This document shows, piece by piece, positions 36,773 through 46,482 of a DNA stretch of 64,000 nucleotides (position 1 is the stretch's first letter; each line of letters begins with the position of its first letter). The stretch comes from Roseovarius azorensis (GTDB lineage: Bacteria; Pseudomonadota; Alphaproteobacteria; Rhodobacterales; Rhodobacteraceae). The notes under the pieces were generated by a model, which saw only the letters and a list, made by a program, of their open reading frames with translations, was not told where the DNA came from and made no database searches. Location of the stretch: positions 1 to 64,000 of the forward strand of contig NZ_FOAG01000004.1 of the NCBI RefSeq assembly GCF_900109455.1, given 5' to 3'. A program made the translations under genes and the position numbers.

Positions 36773-37660
36773 TCATCTATGCTCCTCGTGCTCCAACGCA
36801 ACCCTCAACGCGGTTTGTGCGGCCGTGATGATCATGTGGCTTCGGGGTTCGCCCATGTAGGAGGCCGAGAACCGCAGCGGTTCGGGATGCCAGCCCGGGT
36901 CGAACTCCGCGATGCGCCCGCTTTCGACATAGGCAGCCCCCAGGGCACGCGGCAAGGCAGCGACGCCCAGCCCGGCCTCGACCAGACGAAAACACGCCGA
37001 CAGCGAGGACGAAGGGAAAAGCGCAATACCTGGGCCGACGCGCCGGAAGAGTTCGGATTTCAGCTCCCGGTAAGGCCGGGTATTGCGTGCATAGGTGATG
37101 ACCGGGCGCGAGAAATAACCCGCCGACGCGCCACCGCCATGATCAGAACCGGGGGCCTGATACCACGCCAGATCGAAACCGGGCAACTCGATATTGTCGA
37201 CCGCATGATCCGAAACCGGACCCAGCAGAATCGCCAGGTCGATTTCCCGGTCCAGTAACCCGGCACGCAGGTTCATCGAGATATCAACATTGATCTCTAT
37301 CTCCAGCCTTGGATAGATCTGATGCAGTCGCGCGATGAACTCGGGCAGCCAGCACTGCGCGATCGTCTCAGAAACACCCAGCCGCAGACGGCCCTCGGTG
37401 CCCTCCGGCTCGATCACGTCCTTCTGCACCAGCTCGCCAAGCTGTTCGAACTGCTCCGCGTATTTCAGTAACAACTCCCCGCGCTTGGTCAATCTCATCC
37501 CGCTGCCCGTCCGGTCGAACAGATCGGCGCCGAGCGACTGTTCCAGATTTCGGATCCGCGTGGTCACGGCGGGCTGCGTCAGATTAAGCACCTGCGCCGC
37601 CTTGCTGACGCCGCCCAGACGGACGACCGCGAGAAACGTCCTGATCTGTTCGAGGTTCAT
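36773..37660 (-). CDS. LysR family transcriptional regulator
   Basis: A 295-residue regulator with the standard N-terminal helix-turn-helix (MNLEQIRTFLAVVRLGGVSKA, LNLTQPAVTTRIRNLE) and a substrate-binding-like C-terminal domain. An in-frame ATG nine bases upstream (37669, MSR) is also possible. Transcribed in the same direction as the TRAP/pxp operon, and ends 55 bp before the YcsI-like start, so it is the likely regulator of that operon. Confidence 0.9.
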   Translation of the reverse strand: MNLEQIRTFLAVVRLGGVSKAAQVLNLTQPAVTTRIRNLEQSLGADLFDRTGSGMRLTKRGELLLKYAEQFEQLGELVQKDVIEPEGTEGRLRLGVSETIAQCWLPEFIARLHQIYPRLEIEINVDISMNLRAGLLDREIDLAILLGPVSDHAVDNIELPGFDLAWYQAPGSDHGGGASAGYFSRPVITYARNTRPYRELKSELFRRVGPGIALFPSSSLSACFRLVEAGLGVAALPRALGAAYVESGRIAEFDPGWHPEPLRFSASYMGEPRSHMIITAAQTALRVALEHEEHR

Positions 37661-37837
37661 CCGCGACATGCCTGAAAGTCCTTTGCAACCGCAAGCCGGT
37701 TCACAGTCTTCAGGCAAACGCTAGGTGACTATCAGGTGCCTGACAACACCGCGTTGCTCGGCGCTAACGCGCACCTCGCTACGGCATCCCGCGATCCCGC
37801 GTCTGGTCGGCCACGATTTTCGGGCATGAGACCGGTA

Positions 37838-38692
37838 TCAGGCCTTTATCGCTTGATGCACTTGTTGGTCGATATCCAGCAGCATGCGCACCAGACCTAT
37901 CTGGCCCGCCGCTCCGGTTTTTGCGTAAATGCTGCGTAGATGTGACCGGACGGTAGCTTCGGCAATGCCGATCTTTAAACCCATCTCATTCAATGCAAAA
38001 CCGGCTTGTATCAGAATGCAGATGCGGGTTTCGGCGGCGGTCAGGCGGCAGGGATTTTCCGATGACAGTATATCGACCGGCTCATCAGGGTCCGGGGATT
38101 GGAGCCGCTCGGTAATTGCCGGGACCGACCGCAGCAGTCGTGCTATACGGCCCTTGCGGCGTCGGCCCCAGACTTCGGCGGCCGAAGACGCCAGCCATTT
38201 GAGGATCGGATCATTCGTATCTTCAAGCGGCTCGGCGCGATAGAATTCAATTGCGTCAATGTCCGTGCCATCCCGTCCCATTGGTATGACGACAACTTCG
38301 CCAAACCCCCGGTCCTCCATCCATCTCTGGCTGCGGTTATCCAGCTCGGTCCGTTGCACGCGGTCCTTTTCGCCCAGGGTCCAGATGGTTCCTGGCCGGG
38401 CATACGCGCCATGACCCCGCAGGATCGACGGCGCCATACCTTTGGTCAGCGGGCGTTTACCTTCGCGTGCATCCAGATCGAAACAGGTAATCGTGCGCTG
38501 ACGTCCGGTTTCAGGATCGAAACGGGACAGGTTAACGACACGAGAGCCGGTCAGCTCGGCAAACAAAGCCAGTGTGTCGCGCAGATTTCCCGAGCCATGC
38601 AGGCACTCCGCCCAACGGACAAGAAAATCTGCCGCCTGAATAATGGTTGTAGGCTGTCCCCCGCCCTTGTGAACAAACGTTGCAATCGTCAT
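37838..38692 (-). CDS. LuxR-type transcriptional regulator
   Basis: A 284-residue protein. The C-terminal 60 residues are a LuxR/GerE helix-turn-helix: LTAAETRICILIQAGFALNE then GIAEATVRSHLRSIYAKTGA. The N-terminal 210 residues look like an alpha/beta sensory (GAF-like) region but carry no recognised acyl-homoserine-lactone motif or receiver aspartate. ATG 38692 (MTIATFVHKGGG) is chosen; an upstream extension is rich in aromatic residues and lacks a site. Divergent from the flp/tad locus across 466 bp, so it may control piliation. Confidence 0.82.
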   Translation of the reverse strand: MTIATFVHKGGGQPTTIIQAADFLVRWAECLHGSGNLRDTLALFAELTGSRVVNLSRFDPETGRQRTITCFDLDAREGKRPLTKGMAPSILRGHGAYARPGTIWTLGEKDRVQRTELDNRSQRWMEDRGFGEVVVIPMGRDGTDIDAIEFYRAEPLEDTNDPILKWLASSAAEVWGRRRKGRIARLLRSVPAITERLQSPDPDEPVDILSSENPCRLTAAETRICILIQAGFALNEMGLKIGIAEATVRSHLRSIYAKTGAAGQIGLVRMLLDIDQQVHQAIKA

Positions 38693-39158
38693 GGTAAAAA
38701 ATCCAAAAAATGACCAACACACAGAATGACGAGAGAAAACTTTGAATGCCTCAAACTATAAACGGCACCTGCAATTCCCCCGCCGATACAGATCAGTTTG
38801 CGCCGTTGGGGCATCGCAGTCAAACATTGGGGCGAAAACGTGTCGCGGGAATAGAGATTGCGGCAGATACGCCCTGATTGTTTCTTTATTACGCCACAAT
38901 TGTCGCACAACGTGATCGGACAGATTGCGAATCACTGTGTGGTGAACTGCGTCGAATCGTTGAATTCGCGCAGGATATTCGTGTCTAGGTTGATTATTTT
39001 CCGCCACAAATCTCCCCTAGGGCGCTTTTTCTCATCGGTTTGAACGATGCGGGGCCATCCTGTCCAATACTAATCTTTGGTTAACCGCCGCCCTCTGGCT
39101 GCGGGGCCTCGGGTCTGCCGCCCGTGGTATTACACAACTCAAGGATAGGATTACCGAT
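38693..39158. other. Divergent intergenic region upstream of flp
   Basis: This 466-bp AT-richer spacer separates the LuxR-type gene from flp. It holds no convincing gene. A small inverted repeat TTGTCGCACAA lies at 38900-38910, and an AAGGA-type ribosome binding site precedes flp. I could not settle on a sigma-70 promoter. Its length suggests regulated, possibly multi-factor control of the strongly expressed pilin gene. Confidence 0.45.
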
Positions 39159-39350
39159 ATGAAAGCTCTTCTTAACAAGTTTGTCCGCGACGAAAGCGGT
39201 GCTGCCCTGGTCGAATACGGTGTCGCCCTGCTGGTCGTCATTCTGGTGGGGACCGCTGCTCTGATCACTATTTCGACAGACACGGAAGCACAGTTCACCG
39301 ACGCTGCAGCCGCCACGCAGGCGGTGCGTGCCGCCGCCACCACTCCCTGA
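39159..39350 (+). CDS. flp: Flp/Fap-type class IVb pilin
   Basis: A 63-residue prepilin: basic leader, then the cleavage motif RDESG-AALVEYG with Glu at +5 and Tyr at +6 of the predicted mature protein, followed by a 20-residue hydrophobic helix (VALLVVILVGTAALITIS). This is the polymerising subunit of the Tad pilus used for surface attachment. The prepilin peptidase needed to process it is not in this window. A strong hairpin separates it from cpaB. Confidence 0.93.
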   Translation: MKALLNKFVRDESGAALVEYGVALLVVILVGTAALITISTDTEAQFTDAAAATQAVRAAATTP

Positions 39351-39368
39351 TCTTCTCCACACTCTTCC

Positions 39369-39397
39369 GACCGCCGGGGGCCCTCCCCCCGGCGGTC
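39369..39397 (+). terminator. Strong hairpin between flp and cpaB
   Basis: GACCGCCGGGGG (39369-39380) and CCCCCGGCGGTC (39386-39397) are perfect 12-bp arms with a 5-base loop. No U-tract follows. It probably acts as a partial terminator or stabiliser, so that pilin mRNA greatly exceeds the assembly-gene mRNA. Confidence 0.65.
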
Positions 39398-39426
39398 GCC
39401 CCTCCCTCTGACCCCGGAGCACGACC

Positions 39427-40269
39427 ATGCGCATTTCCTCGATTATCCTGGCCCTTGTCGGTCTTGGCGTAGCTGGCGGGTCCGCCCAACTGGCGCGCGA
39501 AATGCTGGCCGCGTCGCGGGCCGACGCCACGGTCAAACCCGAACTCGTTCAGGTTCTGACCGCAGCCGTCGAGATCCGTCGCGGCGAAGAAATTCTACCC
39601 CATATGCTGTCGTCGCAGGCCTGGCCCAGCGACGCGGTCCCCCCCGGTGCCTTTATCGACCGTGCGGCACTGTTGCCTGAAACGGGAGGCCAGCCCCGGC
39701 GCGCAATCCGCCCATTGGTCGCCGGCGAAGTTTTGCTTGCCAGCAAGATTTCCGATTTTGGCGAAAAGGTCACCATCGTTCAATCTCTGTCACCCGGAAC
39801 CCGCGCGATGGCCATCAAGGTCGACGCGGTCACCGCCGTGGGCGGTTTCGTGACGCCGGGCGATCATGTCGATCTGCTGCTGACCCGTGGTCGCGGCGAC
39901 GAACTTATGACCGACACGATCCTGCGCAACATCCGTGTGGTCGGCGTTGATCAGAAATCCGACGAGACGAGCAACAGCCCCGATGTGGCCGCGACCGTGA
40001 CGGTCGAGGTGACCGCCGAACAGGGGCAGGTGATCGCGCTCGCCCAGCGGGCCGGAACGCTGAGCCTGGCGTTGCGCAATGGCGATGGCGGTGGCGATGA
40101 TGGCGCGCCGCTGGAACGGCTGCGCCTCAGCGACCTGGTGCCGGAGGAACCCATCGCCGAGCCCGAACCGGCACCGGAGGCAGCCCCGGCGGCCCCGGCG
40201 GCCCCGAGCCGACACACGATCATCGAACGCCGCGGTGTCGATGCCGCGGAAGTTACCCTGCGCGACTGA
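39427..40269 (+). CDS. cpaB: Flp pilus assembly protein CpaB/RcpC
   Basis: A 280-residue periplasmic protein anchored by an N-terminal hydrophobic segment (RISSIILALVGLGVAGG). It has a SAF domain (about 42-110: AAVEIRRGEEI ... RAIRPLVAGEVLLASKI) followed by the RcpC domain (VDAVTAVGGFVTPGDHVDLLL). The C-terminal 40 residues are Pro/Ala-rich. CpaB normally gates or stabilises the outer-membrane secretin CpaC/RcpA, whose gene would be expected next but is absent here. Confidence 0.9.
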   Translation: MRISSIILALVGLGVAGGSAQLAREMLAASRADATVKPELVQVLTAAVEIRRGEEILPHMLSSQAWPSDAVPPGAFIDRAALLPETGGQPRRAIRPLVAGEVLLASKISDFGEKVTIVQSLSPGTRAMAIKVDAVTAVGGFVTPGDHVDLLLTRGRGDELMTDTILRNIRVVGVDQKSDETSNSPDVAATVTVEVTAEQGQVIALAQRAGTLSLALRNGDGGGDDGAPLERLRLSDLVPEEPIAEPEPAPEAAPAAPAAPSRHTIIERRGVDAAEVTLRD

Positions 40270-40296
40270 TCCTGCCAACCCGAACGGAGAATGATC

Positions 40297-41778
40297 ATGC
40301 CCTGCCCCGCAACCGATCCAGCCATCTGCCCCGCGCGTCCGGCCCGGTTCCTGCGGGGCGAAGAGGGATCCGTCCTTATTCTATGGGGAATGTTTCTGGC
40401 GGTTGCCTTCGGGTTCATGGCGCTGGCCTTCGACCTGGGCCGGGTCGCGAGCACGCAATCAGAGATGCAATCCTTCGCCGATCAGGTCGCGCTGGCGGCC
40501 GCCGGAGAGTTGGATGGCCGTCCCGATGCCATCACCCGGGCCACGGTCGCCGCGAACGGGCTGATTTCTGATGCGCAGACCTATGCGACCGGCGCCCAGG
40601 CGCTTGGCGCGGGCGATTTCACTCTGACATTCCTGCGATCCCTTCCCGCCGCCGATAACGTTGCCGCAACCGACACAACAAACGACGGGGCGCAGGCGCG
40701 TTTTGTCCGTGTCGATGTGACCGACCGTACCGTGATGACGCTCTTTGCGGCGGTAAATGCCGCACTGGTTGGCGGGGAGAATTTGTCATCCGACATTGGG
40801 GCCTCGGCAACCGCCGGGATTACATCCTGGGCCTGCGACATCACACCCTTGATGTTCTGCGTCCCCGACAGCTCCTGGAAAGCCGACGCAAATGTAGGCG
40901 ACCAGATCAAGCTGCGCGCGGGCGGACAGGGCGCGGCCTGGGGGCCGGGAAATTTCGGCTTTCTCGATCCGACCATACTGGAGGTCGATCCGGCCGGCCC
41001 TTGCGCGGGGCTGAACGGCGCGCAGCTTTATCGCTGCCTCGTCGGGGCCGATGAAGCGATCACGGGCTGCGTGCGCACCGATGCCGGCGTCAATACGCTG
41101 CCCGGCCAACGGCAGGGCCTAGCCGAGGCCTTCAACACCCGCTTCGATACTTTCCAAGGGTCGATGCAGCAACGCAAGACCAACCCCGCCTATCGGCCTG
41201 CGCCCAATACCGTTCAGGGTACGCTGCCCAATGGCGGAGTGTGCCGTGGCAACAACGTGCTCACATACGCCGATGGCGAAATCAACACCATGCCGCTGCC
41301 GCGTGACACTATCATTGATTGCGAAACCTGCGGTCGCTTTGGTGACGGCAACTGGGACCGTTCGGCCTATGTCGCCCAGAATCACGGCGGGGTCTACCCA
41401 GCGGGCACCGGTCCGACCAGTTCGCGCTACGAGATCTATCTGGCGGAAGTCGCCGTCGCCCAATCGAACGGTGGCGTACCGCTGCCGGGCATGGACGAGA
41501 CCGGCGAGGTGATGTGCCATACGCTCGGACCATCCCCCGATGTCAACCGGCGCAACGTCGTTGCCGCCGCGGTGGACTGCAGCGCGAACAGCATCCAGGG
41601 CAGCACGCAGAACGTGGTGCCACTGGAATTCGTCGAGCTGTTCATGACCGAACCGGTGCTGGCGCCCGGCGGTGGCGACGACGCGGAAATCATGGTCGAG
41701 GTGGTCGGCAGCGCCGGTGGTGTCGGCTCGGGTGCGCTGACTGGTGTGCATCGCGACTTCATTCAGTTGTACCGGTGA
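40297..41778 (+). CDS. TadG-like pseudopilin/anchor protein
   Basis: A 493-residue protein with the TadG-type N terminus: GEEGSVLILWGMFLAVAFGF forming a single membrane helix, then DLGRVASTQSEMQSFADQVALAAAGEL. The long extracytoplasmic domain has several cysteines (WACDITPLMFC, CAGLNGAQLYRC, CRTDAG-like GCVRTD, CETCG) that may form disulfides. ATG 40297 is chosen because GGAGA ends 6 bp upstream; an ATG at 40291 is too close. It overlaps the next gene as TGATG. Probably a minor component linking the pilus base to the envelope. Confidence 0.8.
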   Translation: MPCPATDPAICPARPARFLRGEEGSVLILWGMFLAVAFGFMALAFDLGRVASTQSEMQSFADQVALAAAGELDGRPDAITRATVAANGLISDAQTYATGAQALGAGDFTLTFLRSLPAADNVAATDTTNDGAQARFVRVDVTDRTVMTLFAAVNAALVGGENLSSDIGASATAGITSWACDITPLMFCVPDSSWKADANVGDQIKLRAGGQGAAWGPGNFGFLDPTILEVDPAGPCAGLNGAQLYRCLVGADEAITGCVRTDAGVNTLPGQRQGLAEAFNTRFDTFQGSMQQRKTNPAYRPAPNTVQGTLPNGGVCRGNNVLTYADGEINTMPLPRDTIIDCETCGRFGDGNWDRSAYVAQNHGGVYPAGTGPTSSRYEIYLAEVAVAQSNGGVPLPGMDETGEVMCHTLGPSPDVNRRNVVAAAVDCSANSIQGSTQNVVPLEFVELFMTEPVLAPGGGDDAEIMVEVVGSAGGVGSGALTGVHRDFIQLYR

Positions 41779-42284
41779 TGGGCATGCGCGCGATCCTTGA
41801 AAAAATTCGCACCTTCAGACGCGCCGAACACGGCGCGGCGCTGGTCGAATTCGGTATCAGCCTGCCGCTGATCCTGGTTATGTCCTATGGATTGATTGAT
41901 ACCATGCGGTTGTTCTGGTCCTATCAGGCGACCATTGCCGGGGTTCGCGACGCCACGCGATATCTGGCCCGCATAGCGCCCGGCGATATCTGTGACTCTG
42001 GTCCGGCGATTGCGACTTTTGAACCTCGCCTTCTCACTATCGTCAACAGCACGATCGACGGCGACGGTATCGCACCTCCCGGTATCAGCATCACGGGCCT
42101 GTCGGCCACGCTTGATTGCGTCAACAGCCTCAACCTGCGCCAACCCGTCGTTCCGGTCGCAACCGTCACGGCCGATCTCAGCATGGAGATGCCATTTACC
42201 GGCATCTTGACGCTGATTGGTGGCGCAGGATGGGGGACGATCACGACCGCGGTGCAAGAACAGGCAAGGGTGCACGGCCTATGA
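41778..42284 (+). CDS. TadE-like minor pseudopilin
   Basis: A 168-residue protein with the TadE N terminus: RAEHGAALVEFGISLPLILV, where G-AALVEF resembles the prepilin cleavage site, followed by a hydrophobic helix and GVRDATRYLARIA. Translationally coupled to both neighbours (TGATG before, ATGA after). Minor pilins of this kind are processed by the same peptidase as Flp. Confidence 0.83.
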   Translation: MGMRAILEKIRTFRRAEHGAALVEFGISLPLILVMSYGLIDTMRLFWSYQATIAGVRDATRYLARIAPGDICDSGPAIATFEPRLLTIVNSTIDGDGIAPPGISITGLSATLDCVNSLNLRQPVVPVATVTADLSMEMPFTGILTLIGGAGWGTITTAVQEQARVHGL

Positions 42285-42925
42285 ACATGACCCGTCATAT
42301 CCGCGCCGCATGCCACGAGGTTCGCCGTTTCCGCTCGGATCAATCCGGTGCAGGGCTGGTCGAATATTCCCTGGTCATCCTGCTGTTTCTGTTCCTGCTC
42401 TTTGCGATCATTGATTTCGGCCGCCTCGCGAATGCCTGGGTCGCCGCCAACAAGGCCACGCAGATCGCCGCCCGCCTCGCCGCGGTCCGCCCACCCGTTT
42501 GCCCAGGTGTGCCGACACAAAACGTGCGGGGAACCGCGACAGGGTCCACGACATTTGGTTCCATGTGCCGGCTGGGGACGGGCGTCTGTGCCGATCCAGG
42601 CACCTTCACCTGCCAGGGTAACGACACGAACGCAACCTCTGTCGAAATCTTGCAGGCGATCCGACCGCTGATGCCACCGGGCACTCAAGCCGACAATCTG
42701 CGTTTCAGTTATTCGTTCGACCCTGATCTTGGGTTCCTCGGCGGACCTTACATCCCGATGGTCACGGTCGAATTCATCAATGTCGATTTTGTTTTCATTT
42801 CGCAATTGGGGCGGATGCTAACGCCGCTGACCGGAAATACCACCGCACTAGGTGCCGATATCCCCATGCCGGGGATGAGCGTATCGCTTCCCGGCGAAGA
42901 TCTCGCACAGGGGATGGACGGATAG
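42281..42925 (+). CDS. Second TadE-like minor pseudopilin
   Basis: A 214-residue protein with SDQSGAGLVEYSLVILLFLFL, a prepilin-like G-AGLVEY site plus a long hydrophobic helix, then DFGRLANAWVAANKATQIAARLA. Four cysteines follow in its central region. The start at 42281 is given by the ATGA overlap. Together with the two genes before it, it forms a tight TadG-TadE-TadE block. Confidence 0.83.
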   Translation: MNMTRHIRAACHEVRRFRSDQSGAGLVEYSLVILLFLFLLFAIIDFGRLANAWVAANKATQIAARLAAVRPPVCPGVPTQNVRGTATGSTTFGSMCRLGTGVCADPGTFTCQGNDTNATSVEILQAIRPLMPPGTQADNLRFSYSFDPDLGFLGGPYIPMVTVEFINVDFVFISQLGRMLTPLTGNTTALGADIPMPGMSVSLPGEDLAQGMDG

Positions 42926-42974
42926 ACACGAATGACCCGACGCATTGAACAATTAAATTAAAGGAACATGTAAC

Positions 42975-44093
42975 ATGGCAGCAAACAATCTTTACAGTTC
43001 TCCGGGTACCGCCTCGGGTGGCGGACCCGCTCTGGCAACGGCTGGGCCAACTCCGCTTGTTCTGCCAGATTCTGCCAGATTACTGGATGAACACCGCCGT
43101 CGCGCAGTTGATCAGAGCCGCTCAAAGCGCAATGGCAGCGCCGTTACGCCTCTGGCGCGCGGCACCGACCCGCAACCCCAGCCGGTCGAGGATCAAGAAC
43201 CGCTTGCCGAAGGCGATATCAGGCCGCTTCACGACCAGGCCGATAAGGCTAAAACCGATACAGCGGTCGACGAGGGGGCTCATGAACGTTTATTGCCTGT
43301 TCGCTGGACTCCCGCCCCCGGCTGCCTGATCCTCGTGGCCCGTGCGCGCGGCGGAATCGGCGCGACATCGCTTGCGGTAAACCTTGCGCTGGAGATGAGA
43401 AGCAAGCGCGTCTCGCGTCTGTCCCGAGAACGCAAAAAGGTGGTGCTGGTCGATTTCGATGTTCAATTCGGAACCGTGGCCACCAGTCTTGACCTTGTTG
43501 ATCGGGGCGGGTTGCTGAAACTTCTGCAACTGCCCCGCCACCCCGATGCCCAGGCCGTGCGCAGCGCGCTGATTGCACATGAAAGCGGACTAAAGGTGTT
43601 GGCGGCCCCGGCGAATCCTATTCCGCTAGAGGCGCTCGATGGTCCGCGCATCGCCGCGATCATAGACGTACTGATGGCCGATAACGACGTTGTCATAATC
43701 GATATGCCACCGGCATTGGTTACCTGGATCGAACCCCTGCTTTCACGGGCCACACGTCTGTTGATGGTCACCAATCTGGCCGTCACCTCCGTCACCAGTG
43801 CACGCCGGATGCTCAATATTCTACGCGAAGATGCACCGAACCTTGTCGTCGAATCCGTGGTTTCGCGTGAGCACAAGCCGATCTTTCAGAGCAAGCTGCA
43901 TCGTCAGGCTGCCGATGCCATCGGCGCACCCCTGTCGTACTGGCTGCCTGACGAAGCCCGGAACGCCCGCCTCGCGCTCGATCGGGGTGAACCGATGATC
44001 ACATTCGCTCCTCGCTCTGCGTGGTCGCGGGCTGTGCGCAGGATCGCACAGTCACTGGACCGCGCAATGCCACAACAAGAAATGCAAAGGTAA
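42975..44093 (+). CDS. cpaE: CpaE/TadZ-like pilus localisation ATPase
   Basis: A 372-residue protein. Residues 1-110 are low-complexity and lack a clear receiver domain. From about 116 it is a MinD/ParA-like domain whose P-loop reads ARGGIGATS (124-132), with Ala where the catalytic Lys is expected, a known trait of the TadZ/CpaE group. VVLVDFDVQFGTV and VVIIDMPPAL give the Walker B-like parts. It helps place the pilus machine at the pole. AAGGA precedes the start, and it ends 6 bp before cpaF. Confidence 0.88.
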   Translation: MAANNLYSSPGTASGGGPALATAGPTPLVLPDSARLLDEHRRRAVDQSRSKRNGSAVTPLARGTDPQPQPVEDQEPLAEGDIRPLHDQADKAKTDTAVDEGAHERLLPVRWTPAPGCLILVARARGGIGATSLAVNLALEMRSKRVSRLSRERKKVVLVDFDVQFGTVATSLDLVDRGGLLKLLQLPRHPDAQAVRSALIAHESGLKVLAAPANPIPLEALDGPRIAAIIDVLMADNDVVIIDMPPALVTWIEPLLSRATRLLMVTNLAVTSVTSARRMLNILREDAPNLVVESVVSREHKPIFQSKLHRQAADAIGAPLSYWLPDEARNARLALDRGEPMITFAPRSAWSRAVRRIAQSLDRAMPQQEMQR

Positions 44094-44099
44094 CACCAG

Positions 44100-45512
44100 A
44101 TGTTCAAGGATTTTGTTCTCCGGAAACCAGAGGCACACACGCATTCAAGCGGCGCAGTTGCCACGGCCATACAATCCCAACGCGAGGCACAGGTTTCGAA
44201 CAACGTGGTGCCCGTGGAGGCCCATTTTGAAATTGACAACGCCCTGCGCGCCCATCTTGATCTCAAGTCGCGCCTTCACGAGGAATTGCTCGGTCGTCTG
44301 AATCTTTCTGTGCTCGATCGAATTGAGCGCTCCGAACTCCATCGCGAGATTGGTGCGCTTGTGGTCGAGTTTCTTGCCAGCGAGAACCATCCCATGCGGG
44401 CCGATGATACGGAACGGCTGACCGAGGAAATTCTGGACGAGGTGTTGGGCCTCGGTCCGCTCGAACCGATCCTCGCTGATCCGCAGGTCGCCGATGTGCT
44501 GGTGAACTCGTACAACAATGTCTACGTCGAACGGAACGGGCGACTCGAACGTGTGCCGGTTCAGTTCCGCGACGAACGTCACCTGATGCGCATTATCGAC
44601 AAGATCGTCAGCCGCGTGGGCCGCCGTGTGGATGAAAGCCAGCCTTGGGTCGATGCCCGACTTGAGGATGGCAGCCGGGTCAATGCAATTATCCGTCCCT
44701 GCGCCATTGATGGGCCGACGCTGTCGATCCGCAAGTTTTCTCGCGATCCGCTTACGCTTGATCGCTTGTTGCAGATAGGCACGCTGACGCCGGGTTCGGT
44801 TCAGCTCTTGCGCGGTCTGGTTGAGGCGCGACTCAACATCCTGATCTCCGGCGGTACCGGATCGGGCAAGACGACCATGCTCAATGCACTGTCTGCATTC
44901 ATTGATCCCGCTCACAGGGTCGTCACCATCGAGGATGCCGCCGAACTTCAGCTAAAACAGGATCATGTCGTGCGGCTTGAAACACGGCCCGCAACCGCCG
45001 AGGGTACGCCCGCTGTCACGCAACGCGATCTGGTGCGCAATGCGCTGCGGATGCGCCCTGACCGGATCATCGTTGGCGAAGTTCGCGGATCGGAGGCCTT
45101 TGACATGCTTCAGGCGATGAACACCGGTCATGATGGCTCGATGACCACGATCCATGCCAATAACGCGCGCGATGCGCTGGCGCGGCTTGAACAGATGGTG
45201 TCCATGATAGGCGGTGAAATGCCCCTGTCTGCAGTGCGCCGCCAGATTTCGTCGGGCCTTGAGGTGGTGTTGCAACTCGCCCGGATGGCCGATGGCCGCC
45301 GCCGCATCATGTCGATCACCGAAGTTACAGGTATGGAGGGCGATGTCATCACAATGCAGGACATCTTTGTCTTCCGTCAACGGGGCCGGTCAGAAACCGG
45401 TGAGGTTCTGGGCGAATTCGTTGCAACCGGAATTCGCCCGAAATCTGCGGAACGTCTGGCGGCGGCCGGAATCGACATCGCCTCTGATGCTTACCAAAAC
45501 GGAGACCGGTAA
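44100..45512 (+). CDS. cpaF: Tad secretion ATPase CpaF/TadA
   Basis: A 470-residue hexameric secretion ATPase of the GspE/TadA family: N-terminal domain ([20 protein letters not shown], then [16 protein letters not shown]), Walker [12 protein letters not shown] at 250-260, Asp box [10 protein letters not shown], Walker B-region [16 protein letters not shown], and His box [12 protein letters not shown]. It powers pilus extension (and possibly retraction) at the inner membrane. Immediately followed by tadB (1-bp gap). Confidence 0.95.
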   Translation: MFKDFVLRKPEAHTHSSGAVATAIQSQREAQVSNNVVPVEAHFEIDNALRAHLDLKSRLHEELLGRLNLSVLDRIERSELHREIGALVVEFLASENHPMRADDTERLTEEILDEVLGLGPLEPILADPQVADVLVNSYNNVYVERNGRLERVPVQFRDERHLMRIIDKIVSRVGRRVDESQPWVDARLEDGSRVNAIIRPCAIDGPTLSIRKFSRDPLTLDRLLQIGTLTPGSVQLLRGLVEARLNILISGGTGSGKTTMLNALSAFIDPAHRVVTIEDAAELQLKQDHVVRLETRPATAEGTPAVTQRDLVRNALRMRPDRIIVGEVRGSEAFDMLQAMNTGHDGSMTTIHANNARDALARLEQMVSMIGGEMPLSAVRRQISSGLEVVLQLARMADGRRRIMSITEVTGMEGDVITMQDIFVFRQRGRSETGEVLGEFVATGIRPKSAERLAAAGIDIASDAYQNGDR

Positions 45513-45513
45513 G

Positions 45514-46464
45514 ATGACTGATATTCTTTCCCGAGTTGATCCCGGTTGGCTTTTATTTGTGGGTGTTTTCCTGGGTGCGCTGTTGCTGATCGAGGGAATG
45601 CGCCAACTTCTCTCACGGCGCGAAACGAACACCGAGGCGCGCTCACGCCGGATGAGGATGGTCGCAGCCGGCACCGATGTAGCCGAGCGACTCTCGGCGC
45701 TCGCACCCCGGCAAGCTGGCGAAGGAGGCTCATTGGCCGCTTTGATGACCTCTGTCGGTCTAAGCCGATCACCGGCACTTTATGTGGTCGTGGCATTGCT
45801 TTGCGCGGCCGCACTTACCGCAATGCTCCTTCAGTTGATTGGCCTGATTCCGGCTATAGTAACTGCGCTTTCGTTGTTCGTGCTGCTGCCTCTTCTCATC
45901 ATGATGTCAATCCGCGATGCGCGGCGTCAGAAACTGTCGGCGCAGCTACCTGATGCGCTCGATCTCATGGCTCGGGGCCTCAGGGCGGGGCATCCACTGA
46001 ACACCTCGATCGCCACCGTTGCCGAAACCATGCCCGATCCGATCGGCACAGAGTTCGGCATTCTTGTCGACCAGATAAGCTATGGCGATGAAATGGTCGT
46101 CGCGGTGCGCAAACTTGCCGAACGTGTTCCAACCGAAGATTTTCGCTACCTCGCCGCAAGCATCGCCATTCAGCATGGAACGGGCGGCAACCTTGGGCGC
46201 ATCCTGACGGTGCTCTCGCAGGTCATGCGCGGTCGCGCCATGACACGACGCAAGATAAAGGCCATGTCAGCCGAGGGACGTGTATCGGCGGTAATCCTGT
46301 CTTGTATCCCCTTCCTCATGGTTGGCCTGAATTCGATTATCACGCCGGAATATTATGGGGGCGTAGTGGGCGATCCGCTCTTCATACCGCTCGCGTTCAC
46401 GGCCTTGACGCTCATCGCGCTGAACGCGCTCGTGCTGTTCAAGCTTGTCAATTTCAAGTTCTAG
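45514..46464 (+). CDS. tadB: Tad inner-membrane platform protein TadB
   Basis: A 316-residue T2SF-family protein: an N-terminal helix, two central helices (about 88-130), the cytoplasmic T2SF domain (LPDALDLMARGLRAGHPLNT, then TGGNLGRILTVLSQVMRGR) and two C-terminal helices. Forms the platform with TadC on which the ATPase acts. ATG 45514 follows the cpaF stop directly. Confidence 0.93.
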   Translation: MTDILSRVDPGWLLFVGVFLGALLLIEGMRQLLSRRETNTEARSRRMRMVAAGTDVAERLSALAPRQAGEGGSLAALMTSVGLSRSPALYVVVALLCAAALTAMLLQLIGLIPAIVTALSLFVLLPLLIMMSIRDARRQKLSAQLPDALDLMARGLRAGHPLNTSIATVAETMPDPIGTEFGILVDQISYGDEMVVAVRKLAERVPTEDFRYLAASIAIQHGTGGNLGRILTVLSQVMRGRAMTRRKIKAMSAEGRVSAVILSCIPFLMVGLNSIITPEYYGGVVGDPLFIPLAFTALTLIALNALVLFKLVNFKF

Positions 46465-46482
46465 CATCCCCGGGAGTTTCCC

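Noticed and set aside
38900..38910. TTGTCGCACAA as an operator for the LuxR-type regulator
   Set aside because: Arms of only 4 bp are too short to separate from chance in a 466-bp AT-rich spacer.
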